DNA of 37,241 bases, from NCBI GenBank assembly GCA_001724245.1, contig MEDX01000036.1, forward strand, positions 1 to 37,241. Direction: 5' to 3'. Made by a program: the position numbers and the translations under genes. Shown piece after piece: positions 20,541-31,215 of the stretch; within the stretch, counting starts at the first letter, position 1; every line of letters starts with the position of its first letter. The DNA is from Fonticula-like sp. SCN 57-25 (lineage: Eukaryota > Nucleariida > Rotosphaerida). Below the pieces are notes generated by a model. The model saw nothing but the letters and a program-made list of their open reading frames with translations. It did no database searches and had not been told where the DNA came from.

Positions 20541-22100
20541 ATGATGCGGGTGTCGCTGAGGCTGGCGCGGGCGGCGGGCCGCCGCGTCGAGCTCGATGCC
20601 GACATGGAGCTCGCAAAGGAGGTGATGAGGAAGCGGCCGAGCTCAGTGAGGCTGTCAAAGGCGATTGACGCCAAGGAGGGATCGCTCGCGGACGGCGATC
20701 TCGTGCACCTGACGCACCGCGGGTACTATGTCGGCATGGGCATCAACGAGGCGCACCCCAAGGATCCGGCCACCAAGCCCGGGATGGTTCACATGCTTCA
20801 CTACGACGCGGTGAACGGGCCGGCGCCGACGGACCTCACCGCGTGGTGGACGCGGCGGATGCACGAAGCAGTCGCATTCCGCCGGTCTATCGGCTACAAC
20901 ACCGACGACCGGTCCATGTACCGCCTCGTGCACGGAAGTGGTACGCGGTTTTTGTGCCACGATTCATGTTCTAAACAGTTGCTTTTCCTTTTTTGTTCTT
21001 GCATTTCCGACCAATAGGCGACGGGATCCCGTTTGTGAGCATCGATGTCTACGGCCACGAGGCCGCCGTCCTCCGCTTCCGCAAGCCCTGCATCCGCCAA
21101 CACTCGGCCTCGATCGTCACCGCCCTCCAGTCCGCCACGCTCTCCTCCCCCATCAGCCGCCTTTACGCGCGCGACGACTTTCCGCCGCGCCCCTCTGCGC
21201 AGTACATCCACGGCGCGCCGCCGCCGCTCCCCGACGCCCTCTCCTTCTCCGAGGCCGGCATGGACTACTTTGTCAACTGGGAAAAGTCGCAGAAAACCGG
21301 TTTTTACCTCGACCAGCGCGTGAACCGCGACTTTGTGCGAAGCGTCGCCGCCGGCCGCGACGTGCTTGACGTGTACGCGTACACTGGCGGCTTTTCGGTG
21401 GCGGCGCTGCACGGCGGCGCGCGGTCGGTCACGAGCGTCGACGCGTCGGCGACCTACTTGGCCACGTGTGAGCGCAACGTGAAGCATAACAAGGAAATGC
21501 TCGGCGGGGAACGCGCGGGAATGCAGCACAGTGTCCACGTGGGCGATGCGATGAAGTACTTGAAGGAGGGGGCGGCGGACGCGGCGTACGACCTCGTGAT
21601 TGTGGACCCGCCGTCTTTGGCAGAGACGCGTCACAGCTTGGACCAGGCACGCGTCTATTACCGCAGGCTAAACACTCTTGCTCTTCAAAAGGTGCGTGAT
21701 TTGTTTTTTTTTGCCTTTTTTGGTTGATTTTGATACATTTTTGATATGTTATTAATACTGTTGTGCACATTTTGGATCATTTTATGTCATATTTGCCACT
21801 TTTTTGTACCTTTTTGTCACTCTTTTTGTCCCTTTTCTGCCACTTCCTGACTCTTTTTGCCTCCAGCTACGCCCCGGCGGCATTCTCTGCACCTTTTCGT
21901 GCACACACGCCCTCGCCACACACGAGTTTTTCGACATTGTCAAGCAGGCCGCTCACGCCGCGCGGGTCGACACGCGCCGCCTTCGCGTCCTTTCGCAGCC
22001 GCCCGACCACCCAGTTACCACCGAGGGCGACGCGACAGAGTACCTCAAGGGGCTTGCGCTTTACGTGGCAGAAAGTGCACCGAAAAGCGGCCAAAAGTAG
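20541..22100 (+). CDS. RlmI-type class I SAM rRNA methyltransferase
   Basis: Three exons (20541-20940, 21018-21691, 21867-22100) give 435 residues. The N-terminal part (DGDLVHLTHRGYYVGMGIN) is PUA-like. The catalytic half has TGFYLDQRVNRDFV, motif I VLDVYAYTGGFSVAALHGGA, the acidic SVDAS, motif IV VIVDPPS and RPGGILCTFSCTH, all characteristic of the bacterial RlmI/YccW family that makes m5C1962 in 23S rRNA. The Cys in SCTH is the expected catalytic position. The basic start MMRVSLRLARAAGRR fits a mitochondrial presequence, suggesting action on mitochondrial rRNA (inference). The second intron (175 nt) is a phased T-tract repeat. Confidence 0.88.
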
Positions 22101-22269
22101 ACCTGTAAATACATGTTGCCTATTTGTTCCAATAGACTTGTACTATTTGTTTCAATAGACTTGCACCAAACAAGACCATAAATCAGACTTTAACGACATA
22201 TTATTTACTTTCACAACTACAACAACTACAAATTCTCACTTTTAAAACTACATTGCCTATAGGCTACAA

Positions 22270-23662
22270 TTACTGCACTTGACGCGCCTTTGCCGCGTAT
22301 CCCAATACGAGCCCACCGAGCTCCTCAAAGTCCGCCTCCTCCAAATATATCTGCGCCGACAGCCGCGCGTACGGCACGCCATTCTGCGAGTGCACCACAA
22401 TATATATCCCATGCTCATCAAACAGCGCCTCCTGCATCGCGTACGCATCGGCCTCGGCATCAAACGGCAGCCTCACATCAACCTAAATTACCCATTTTTA
22501 GCATCATTTCCTCGCCAAAACACAAGTAAAATGTACCATGGCGCCGACCATGCTGAGCGGCGCGATGAGGTCCGTCTGCCAGAGCGCCGCGAGGTACTGT
22601 CCCGCCCACGCGGCCAGCCCGCCAATGTACCCGACGATGGCCGCCTCGCCGCCGATCGACGCCCGAAAGGCGAGCGCGTCGCGCATGGCAAGCATGTTGC
22701 TATAGTCACGTGTGCCAGTGTACTCAAAGCGAGAAACAAAAGTGCTGTCTTGGAACTCGCTCGAGATGACGGTCGGGACGACGCCGTCCTGGTAGTCGCG
22801 GCGGACCCAGAGGACGGCCGAGCCCTTGGGGGAAAAGAGCCACTTGTGGCCGTTGGAGAGGTAATAGTCGGCGCCGAGTGTGGTGACGTCGACGGGGATT
22901 TGGCCAATGGCGTGCGCGCCGTCGACCATGACGCGCGCGCCGCGCGAGTGCGCAAGGGCGGCGATCTCGGTGACGGGGTGGATCAGGGCGGGGACGGAGC
23001 TGATGTGGCAGATGGCGACAAGCTTGGCGTCGGGGTGCGCGTCCAGGCCAGCACTAGAGTAAAATGGTTAGGGAAAAAGGCAGAAAAAGGAGAAAAGGAG
23101 GCGTACCGGACGGCATCGACGAGCTCAGAGGCATCGTGCACGGGGAGAGCGACCTTTTGCTCGATCAGCTGCACATTGTCCGCCTCGCTTAGGTACGAAA
23201 ACACATTCTTCACCATCGGGTACGCAAGGCTCAAATAGATGACCTTGTCGCTATTGGCCAGTTAGCGAGATTACCAAAATCAATGTGGACGCACTTGGCG
23301 CCGAGGTTCATTGAACGCATGATGCCATTGACGGCTGACGATGCCGACTCGACCAGCACGACATCATCCGTGGACGCGTTGAGAAAGCCGGCCATGTCGG
23401 CGCGCACGAGGCGCATCTCTTCGCGGTACGTGCCGCGGAACCACGGGTCCGGCCGCGCCTCCATGCGGTCCTGGTACTCGCGCAGGGCGGCCGTCACGAC
23501 GCGGGGTGTCGCGCCAAACGAGCCATGATTAAAGGTCCGGTACTCGGGATCATACTGAAACTCGCTCAGCATCGCGCGGCCAAACGAGGCCGATGCACCG
23601 CTGCGCTCCGCTGCGGCAGCCGCGCCCGCGGCCACCAGCATGGTCAGCACCAGACCCCGCAT
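22270..23662 (-). CDS. Secreted class-V PLP enzyme, isopenicillin-N-epimerase-like
   Basis: Four exons (23662-23295, 23250-23107, 23053-22537, 22482-22270) give 413 residues. It starts with a cleavable-looking signal peptide (MRGLVLTMLVAAGAAAAAE); two other in-frame ATGs lie upstream at 23686 and nearby, but 23662 has the better purine context. The fold-type I PLP core is clear: YDPEYRTFNHGSFGATP, WFRGTYREEM, the cofactor residues in VDGAHAIGQ (Asp215, His218) and the Schiff-base Lys241 in SNGHKW, then EYTGTRDYSN. This is the pattern of the isopenicillin-N epimerase/cysteine-lyase-like group of class V aminotransferases. Substrate is unknown. ER or lysosomal/extracellular location is inferred from the signal. 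Penicillin chemistry should not be inferred. Confidence 0.88.
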
Positions 23663-23978
23663 CCTCCCTCCTGCAGCCCCAAACATGCAAACCTGCATGC
23701 AAAACAAGGAACCACCTTTACGCCCGACTCTGCCCCAGACTTTTACCGTGAACGGAATCCAATCAGGATCATCTCCACCCAATCGAAGCATGGCGATTGG
23801 TCGATTATTCCGAAAAAGGACGCATTCGACCGAATCGGTGCATATTTGCGCAGGAAGCGGCGGCAAGGAACTGTTGATAGGACGCGCGTCGTGCCTGGCG
23901 GATTTCCCTTTGGCAAGGCCGACTTTTTTGTGCTAGCAGATTGCCTTGTGTGGTGTCGACCGAATTCTTCCAGTCGAG
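23663..23978. other. Divergent spacer, PLP enzyme / C2-RasGAP
   Basis: This 316-bp gap between two divergent start codons must hold both promoters. I see a CCAAT on the plus strand at 23758-23762 and an ATTGG (inverted CCAAT) near 23795. There is no full CACGTG palindrome. No separate gene is supported. Confidence 0.4.
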
Positions 23979-26900
23979 ATGGACCCCATGCGTCGTGTTG
24001 AGCATGCCATCTCTGTCAAGGTGAGCGAGGCAAAGGACCTTTTCAAGGGCGGCGAGCCCGACACGTACTGCGTGATCAAGGTGAACCACAGGGAGATCGC
24101 GCGCTCCAAGACGGCGTTCGGCAGCGGAAACCCTTCCTTTGACGCCGAGGCGACCAAGTGCGTTTTATTTGTGTTTTGGCCTTCTTTTCGCCTCTTTTTC
24201 TCGGCGCCTTTATTGACACGTGTCGCGCAGGGAGGTTCCCGAGGACCTCAAGGACCTTACGGTCGTCCTGTGGGAATCCACGAACCGCTTCATTTCTGAT
24301 GTCCCTCTTGGCATGGTCACCGTGACCGCCGCAGAGATGCTGCAGAACCGCAACCAGCATGTTGAAAAGTGGTTCCCGGTACGCATTCCTTTTCATCCTC
24401 TCATTCGCTGACCGCCATGCAGCTGTACGCCTGCGAGACCGAAGGCAGCGTCACCGGCGAGGTCATCCTCGAGCTGATGCGCTCCGACGGCAACATTACC
24501 GTCACTGTGCAGAGCGGCGTCAACCTCGTGAGCCGCGACGTGAACGGCTTTTCCGATCCCTACGTCGTCCTTCACGTCCTCCCCGATCCCGGCGCCGTCT
24601 CGACGCAGGCCACCAAGGTGAAGAAGAAGACGCTCAACCCCAAGTTTGACGAAAAGTTTATCTTTAAGAACGCCGCGAATGTTCCGAACGCGCTGCTGCA
24701 CGTCAGCGTGTGGGACTGGGATCGCTTCACGGACGATGACTTTATGGGCTACACGACCTTTGACCTGAGCAAGCTCGAGGAGGGCCAGCGCAAGAACGTG
24801 TCGCTGCCGCTGCTGCCCAAGCCGGCAGAGATCAAGGACACGGACGCGAGCGTGGTGGCGGCGAGCGACAGCCAGGACACGCTCAGCGCAAAGGACAAGA
24901 AGAACAAGAAGAAGGAGATGGCAATCAAGGGACGCGCATTCGTCATGGAAATGCAGGCGTTCCAGGCTGGTGCATGTACGAGAAAATAGGTTGATATTGA
25001 GTGATATTTTGTTGATAATTTGGTACTTGTTTGTTACTTTCATGATGATTTTGTGGTGCGTTTTGTGCTCTTTTGATCCTTTGTGCCATTTTTTGAAGCT
25101 CGTTTGATACATCTGTTTCATTTTTTGGTACTTTTGTGACATATTTGCCCACTTTTCCCCTCTTTTTGCCCCCTTTTCGCCCACTTTTCCCCTCTTTTCT
25201 TCCACTTTTCTTCTTACACCTTCTTTCCAGCGCGCGCCAACCTTCAGCCCCAAGTGACCGGCTCCATGCGCCTCAAGTTCCGCTACAGCGCCGAGCCCAT
25301 CCTCGACATTGACCACTACGCCAACCTCCTCAAGGTCATCCGCGAGGACTCTTACCGCCTCCCAGTGCTGCTCGGCAAGGTCTCGAGCGACCGCGAGGAC
25401 GCCGCGTGGTCGCTCGTCAAGATTGCGCAGTCGCAGAACGACGCAGTGCCGTTCCTAAACTATATCATTTCGCACGAGGTCGCATCGACGCGTGCGTTCA
25501 CGTGATTGGGTGGAGATGATTGGCTGACGATCGTGTGTAGTGGATCCGAATACTATTTTTAGGAGCAATTCGATGGCGTCAAAGGCGGTCGATGTCTACA
25601 TGAAGCTCGTCGGTACGTTGATAGGAATAATATATTTTGTGGATATTGTGAATTTTATATGAAAGTGGGTGTCTTTTATGGCTGATTGTGTTAAAGAGTG
25701 TAGCATAAATTATACTTTTTGTCTGTTTTAATCATTGATTGTGTCACTTTGTGTATCAAAAGTGATCTTTTCATGCACATTTTCGCACTTCTCCCACCTA
25801 TTACTCACTTTTTCCATTCAGCCCTCGAGTACCTTTCCGACACTATTGGCCCCGTCATCCGCGAGATCATGATCTCAAAGAAGTCGGCCGAAGTCGACCC
25901 GACCCGCCTCGAAAAGAACGACGACATTAAAAAAAACTGGAAAGTCCTCAAAGCCTTCACTTCCTCCCTCATTGACGCCATCTTCAAGTCTGCCGACCGC
26001 GTGCCTCTCCCCCTTCAGGCCGTCTTTTCGCACCTCCGCACCGCGTGCGCCTCCCAGTGGCCCATGGACTCTGTGGTGGGCTTCACGAGCGTCGCCGGGT
26101 TTATTTTCCTGCGCCTTTTCGTCGCCGCGACGCTCAACCCGATCTTGTTTGGTGTTTGGCCCGACCACGCGGACCAGCGCGCGTCGCGCACGCTCACGCT
26201 CGTCGCGAAAACGCTGCAGAATTTGGCGAACTTGAATACGTTTGGGCAAAAGGAGGCGTTCATGGCGGACATGAATGAGCTGATTGAGGAGAGGATGGGC
26301 GGGATGAAGGCGTATTTGGAGAGTGTGTCCACGTGGACGGAGAAGAAGCAAAAGTTGTTTGCGGCGACGAATAAGAAGGCGGTCGACATGAAGGTGCGAG
26401 GAGAAGGGGAGGAGAAGGGCAAAGGAAGGGGAAAAGAAGGGGAAAGTGACTGGAAAGTACCTTAAAAGTACTTGAAAGTGACTGAAAAGTACTTGGAAAG
26501 TACTTGGAAAGTACCTGAAAAATACTTGAAAAGTACCTGAAAAGGACTGAAAAGTGCTTGAAAAGGTCTTAACGATACCTAAAAGGATTCTAGTGTACTT
26601 GAAAAGTACCCAGTACCTAACCAATGGGAATATCTCTTCATTGTAACAACGTGGCTAACATGTAGTAGGGCACTGTTCGCAAGCGCATGGGCAATGGCTC
26701 GCAGGTTGAGGCGCAGATCAAGGTGGACGTCCCGAGAGAGTGCACCAATGTGTTCCAGCACTTGAATAAGAGCTACGCGGCCATGAGCGAGGCGGCCGCA
26801 AAGGAGGTGCGACGCGAAAGGGAAAAAGATATGAGAAATAGTGGGAAAAGGGGCTTGTAAATGGATGGAAATGATATAAAGTGTTGTGTAAATGTTGGTA

Positions 26901-27139
26901 AATGAGGTAAACATGGTGGTAAATGAGGATGAAAATGCTGGGAAATGTTGGTAAAAGAGCGTGGATATCGTGCAATTTTGGCGGGAATGAGAATCATATT
27001 GTTGTGACGGGAAATGAACCTATTTCTACTCTAGTCAAAACTGATCATTGACTGACGCTTTTCTTAGAACTTGGGGCCAAATCTGCTTGTGCAGCTCCGC
27101 GGTGTCCTTGATGAGCTCGCTCCTCAGCTGGAGCTGTGA
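23979..27139 (+). CDS. Double C2-domain Ras GTPase-activating protein
   Basis: Eight exons (23979-24157, 24231-24378, 24423-24969, 25231-25491, 25541-25612, 25822-26393, 26669-26806, 27068-27139) give 662 residues. C2A (about 8-110) has SVKVSEAKDLFKGGEPDTYC and NPSFDAEA. C2B (about 127-240) has GVNLVSRDVNGFSDPYVVLH and LNPKFDEKF with WDWDRFTDDDFMG, retaining the Asp residues expected to bind Ca2+. The RasGAP domain (about 300-580) has the arginine finger in TIFRSNSMASKA (Arg386), YLSDTIGPVI and the family signature FLRLFVAATLNPILFG, then LVAKTLQNLAN. The order C2-C2-RasGAP is that of RASAL/RASA4 without the PH-Btk part. It should switch off Ras at membranes after Ca2+ signals. Long introns 3, 5, 6 and 7 are repeat-filled. 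Confidence 0.92.
26440..26610 (+). repeat. Degenerate 11-nt tandem repeat inside an intron
   Basis: Intron 6 of the C2-RasGAP gene (26394-26668) is dominated by variants of GAAAAGTACTT and GGAAAGTACCT, repeated about fifteen times with a period of 10-12 nt. The repeat contains GTAC at nearly every unit, so many cryptic donor-like GTACYT sites are present. Confidence 0.75.
26860..26960 (+). repeat. GGTAAATG-type intronic repeat
   Basis: Intron 7 of the C2-RasGAP gene contains several spaced copies of GGTAAATG and close variants (GTGTAAATG, GGGAAATG). The repeat family differs from that of the preceding intron. No function is visible. Confidence 0.55.
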
Positions 27140-27739
27140 TCGCGACCGCCGCATCCGCCGTCGCATCTTTTTTGGTTTTTTTATTTCATTTTTGTCTATG
27201 TTTGTATCCGTTTGAAATGTTCCTTGGCTCCGCCTTTCAATAAGAATAATATTTATCTCGTATTAACAACGGCACTTTTGAATTTGGGTTGGGGCATGAC
27301 GAAGATGATGGTTCAGTCTGGAAAGGTCAACGAGATGCTTCCAATTGGAATGTATAATTTCAGCCATATTCAAATGGAAACACAGTATACTACGTGTACA
27401 TACGACTGTATGGTATACTGATAGTTTGAAAGCCATATAGCGCATTCAAACGTGTTTCATGTACGTATTTTCTTGCCATGCCCCTGCCAAATGTCGCCTT
27501 TGCCGGATCAACTCTCGCGATGGCCACGTGGATGACACGTCTTCGACCAATCAGAGAGCGTTGCCGCCCATTGCGCAACGAAGTGCCACCGCGCACCACG
27601 CGTATTACACTTGCGACCCTGCAAGGCTTACAAAGCAGCGAGTGCGTATATTACGCCCCCTCTGCACGCCTGCGCGTTGTATTTCGCCGTATCTTGCTGC
27701 TAGACACCGCTCTGCCGAGTTTGATCTGGTTTCGTGATC
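27140..27739. promoter_or_regulatory. 600-bp spacer holding the ABCG promoter
   Basis: The stretch lies between the C2-RasGAP stop and the ABCG start, which are in the same direction. The left half is AT-rich 3' flank. The right half contains the palindrome CCACGTGG at 27524-27531 followed by CCAATCAG at 27547-27554, about 190-215 bp upstream of the ABCG ATG. No reading frame or RNA gene was convincing. Confidence 0.45.
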
Positions 27740-30555
27740 ATGGGCGAGTATGAATTGGCGGCCGGCATGCCGTCGTCCACGCTGTCGATGCTCGGCCTGT
27801 CGTCTGGAAGCATCCTCGGCAATCTGGAAATGTCGCACGACGGGATGGCGCGCTACCTTGACCGGACGCCCGCCGTGCTGACGTGGGACGACATTACAAA
27901 GTGGGTGATGGAGGAGCCCAAGGATACCGAGCCCGCTTCTGCCGATGATGCGGCGGCCGTCAAGTCTGCCGGGATCCTCGGCGGCGTCCTGTCATCGGCC
28001 GCCACAAAGTTCAAGTCGATCCTCCCCTCTCGCCAGCCAAAGGTCCGCAAGACGATCCTGCACGGGATGAGCGGCATTGCCGAGCCCGGCTCGATGATTG
28101 CGCTGATGGGCCCGAGCGGCTCTGGCAAGACCACCCTGCTCAACGTGCTCGCCGGCCGCACGACGCTCAACTTTACCGGCAGCGTGTGCATCAACGGCGT
28201 CCCCCTTAGCAAGTCGATGAAGCGCAGCATCGCGTACGTGATGCAAGATGACATTTTTTTCGACCATCTCTCCGTGATCGACCAGCTCATGTTCACCGCC
28301 TCTCTTCGCCTCGACCCCGCGATGCCCCCCGACGCCCGCTCTGCCCACGTCTCGCTCGTCATGGACCGCCTCATGCTCTCGCACATCCGCGACACCGCCA
28401 TCAGCGACATCAGCGGCGGCGAGCGCAAGCGCGTCAACATCGCCAACGAGATCCTCTCCAACACGTCGCTGATCCTGCTCGACGAGCCGACGTCGGGCCT
28501 CGACTCGACCGCCGCCGGCACGCTCATCGCAACACTAAAGGCATTCGCACGCGACGGAAAGCGCACAATTGTCATGTCGATTCACCAGCCGAGCAGCCAC
28601 GTGTTCATGGCTTTTGACAAGGTGCTGCTCATGGGAAAGGGGCACATGGTGTACGCGGGCGCGCCAGACAAGGTGGTAGGGTACTTTGGGGCAATGGGGT
28701 ACGAGTGCCCGCAGTACTACAACCCGTCGGACTTTATCAGTGCGTTGGGAAAGGGGGTGTAAATGGGGGTGTAAATGGGTAGTGGAAGTACATGGGAGTG
28801 TTGCCTTGAACGTGTACAGCATGATGCGTGTCTTTATGCATGATATCTTTATGAGTATATCATATTTTTGTGTCTTTTTATTTCATTTTCTTCCATTTTC
28901 TCTTCCTTTTCTCTGTCCTTTTCATCTTTTTCTCTTCCATTTTACCTTTCTTTTTCTTTTACTAACTTTCCTAAAGTGGACCTTGTAAACGATGACGTCA
29001 TCCGCAACCGCCTCATCGACTCCTTCTCCTCTTCAAAGTCCCCCCTTCCCGCCATCACCGACACCCCCTCCGACACCCACCTCACCTCCATCGAGGCCAC
29101 GTGGGCAGCTTCCTATTGGACACAACTTCGCATTTTAATATGGCGTAACGGCAAAAATGCCAAAAATGGACTTTTCACGTGGCTCAATTTCATGCAATCG
29201 GTCTTGTTGGCGCTGCTTTGCGGCCTTTGTTGGTTTAATATGCCAATGACAACGTCAGTGCTGAACGATCGCGTCGGATTCGTGCGTGGGGTAGGTGGCC
29301 ACGTGGTTATACTGATGATTTGATAGGTGTTTTTCGGGTTGACATTTTGGCCAATCGTACGCATTCCAGTTGTTGCTATATTATCTATGTATCATGCTGT
29401 AGATAAATGTGCATAGTAGTAATGATGTTAATCATTTCCTATTATAATGTTATCTGTATCATATTTATACCTTTTGTGATGCTATATGTATCATTTCCTT
29501 CTATACTGTTATCTGTTTCCTTTCATAGTGTTATGTATATCACCCTTTTCCCTTTCTTTCCCTATCAATTTCCTTCACTTTCCCTGTCAATTTCTCTTCT
29601 TTTCCCCTTCTAATTCTTCCCAGTCGTCGACTTTCACCGCCATTCTCTCCTTCCCCACTGAGCGCCGCGTCCTCCACAAAGAGCGCCTTTCCGGCACATT
29701 TCGCCTCTCTCCCTACTTTTTCGCCAAAACCATCGCCGAGCTGCCAATGCTGCTTCTGTTGCCGCTCATTTTTACCGTCATTGCGTATTGGATGGGGAAT
29801 TTGAACCCGGATTTTGGGAGGTTTGTTGGGTTTTTGGCGGCGCTGTTGGTGTGCGTGATGGCGGGGGAGAGTCTGGGGTTGCTTATTGGTGCGGTCTTTC
29901 TTGACATGCAAAAGGGTACGATTGAAGAGAAAGAGGCTTATCGGGGGGGTGTATTTGTGGTTAAATGATGTATTTGTGGTGTATTTGTGCTTTTTGTGGT
30001 ATGTTTGTGTTGTATTTATATTGTGTTTGTGTTGTTAATGTGTGAATTTCAATGTATTCTTAGATGAGTACTTGTTTTTATGATGCTTTTGCTTGCCATC
30101 ATATGACATTGGCTCACCTACCGCCCGCCTATTTACTCTTTATTCTAACATTACTTTCCCTATTCAGCGCTTGTTGCGGGTACGATTGCCGTCCTCGGCC
30201 TCATGCTGGTGTGCGGCTTCTTTGTCAAGAGCCTCCCCTTTTGGTTCTTTTGGACGCGCTACCTCTCGTGGTTCAAGTACACCTTTGACGCGTCGCTCAT
30301 CATGGAGCTGAGCGGCACCGTCATGCGCTGCGACACCGCCGACTGCGGATTTACGGGGACCGTGTCGGGCGAGGAGGCCATGGCGGCGCTCCAGGTCGAG
30401 GTGCGCGCCGCGCGATCTCTTGTGGTGGTGTGCTGACGAGATGCTAGGGATCGTATGGGAGCAACTTTGCGATCAGCTTGCTGTTTATGTTTGCGCTGCG
30501 ATTTGCGGCGTACTTGTGCCTGCGGTTCATGCACACAAAGAACGCGAGGCAGTGA
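27740..30555 (+). CDS. ABCG-family half-transporter
   Basis: Six exons (27740-28739, 28977-29281, 29327-29356, 29624-29915, 30168-30400, 30448-30555) give 655 residues. The nucleotide-binding domain comes first: Walker A GPSGSGKTT (residues 124-132), signature SGGERKR (225-231), Walker B LILLDEP (244-250) with TSGLDST, and the H-loop SIHQPS (His282). The membrane domain follows, with VLLALLCGLCWFNM, FGLTFWPI, the ABCG hallmark ERRVLHKERLSGTFRLSPYF, then LLLLPLIFTVIAYWM, GLLIGAVFLDMQ and a last helix before LRFMHTKNARQ. This NBD-TMD order defines ABCG (White/ABCG2-like) half-transporters, which dimerise and export sterols, lipids or drugs. Exon 3 is only 30 nt. Introns 1, 3 and 4 are long and repeat-rich. 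Confidence 0.94.
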
Positions 30556-30709
30556 GAAGGAGAGTGGGTTAATTCGGCGGCATGTGTAGCAACATCGTGG
30601 ACTGTATTTTACGGCATGGATGATGATTGAGAATGCATTTTTGGAAGAGGAACAAAACTGAAAATATACACAGAATGGGTGGTAGTACAGAATAATAGAA
30701 GAAAGAAGG

Positions 30710-31166
30710 CTAGCCGATGGTGTGTGCGGCGGCGCTCACGTCGGAGTGGCTCACGTGGCGAGCCTCGGCGAGAATGCTCCTGTCGGCGGCAATCTAGGGA
30801 AGAGTCAGGCAAAAGACAGAAAAAGCCAAAAAATAAAGACACAAATTCAATGAAATACACAAATATATGCATCTACGTCAACATATCACGGCATACTGTG
30901 TTTGACACACCGCATCAGCGCGTTCGTACCTCCATGAGCAGCTCGAGGTGTGCCGTCACGATCTCTTTGAATGCATGCTTGGTTGTCTGCCGAATGCGCG
31001 CCGATCGCGCCAGCCTGTGGCGCAAGTACGCGCTGGTCACGTCCGACTCTCCACCGCGACCCGCCTTTTTTGGCGACGCTGCGGCATGCGGCTCTGGCGG
31101 CTCTGCCGGCGGCGGCATCCCCGTCGCAGATTTAGGCGGGAAACGCACTGCACCCTTGATGGTCAT
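30710..31166 (-). CDS. Small histone-fold-like protein (CENP-W/H4-like)
   Basis: Two exons (31166-30930 and 30793-30710) give 106 residues. The start is the ATG at 31166. After a basic, proline-rich N-terminus (MTIKGAVRFPP) comes a helical half: AYLRHRLARSARIRQTTKHA, then FKEIVTAHLELLMEIAADRS and VSHSDVSAAAHTIG. The short helix, long helix, short helix order and the closing xVSxSDVxAAA are those of histone-fold proteins. A short C-terminal fold with a basic tail suggests kinetochore CENP-W, CENP-S or a TAF-like partner, but the sequence is too diverged to choose. If it is a histone-fold protein it should act as a heterodimer on DNA. It is divergent from the membrane-protein gene across a very short gap. 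Confidence 0.6.
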
Positions 31167-31215
31167 CAACTTTCCACTGATGCATGTCAGTCATCATTTT
31201 GACCTCCCGCGCGAA
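31167..31215. promoter_or_regulatory. Ultra-short divergent spacer
   Basis: Only 49 bp separate the chosen start codons of the histone-fold gene (-) and the membrane-protein gene (+). If the upstream ATG at 31180 is used for the plus gene the gap shrinks to 13 bp. The 5' UTRs or promoters must therefore overlap the neighbouring coding region. No CACGTG box is present here. Confidence 0.45.

Noticed and set aside
20894-21634. 246-codon minus-strand frame opposite the RlmI-like gene
   Set aside because: Runs through the 77-nt intron and opposite conserved methyltransferase motifs; a shadow.
22279-23238. 319-codon plus-strand frame opposite the PLP enzyme
   Set aside because: Crosses introns of a well-supported gene and lacks domain motifs.
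24393-25316. 307-codon minus-strand frame opposite the C2-RasGAP
   Set aside because: Covers both C2 exon and repeat-rich intron 3; composition typical of antisense.
27853-28575. 240-codon minus-strand frame opposite the ABC domain
   Set aside because: Antisense of Walker A to H-loop; no independent support.
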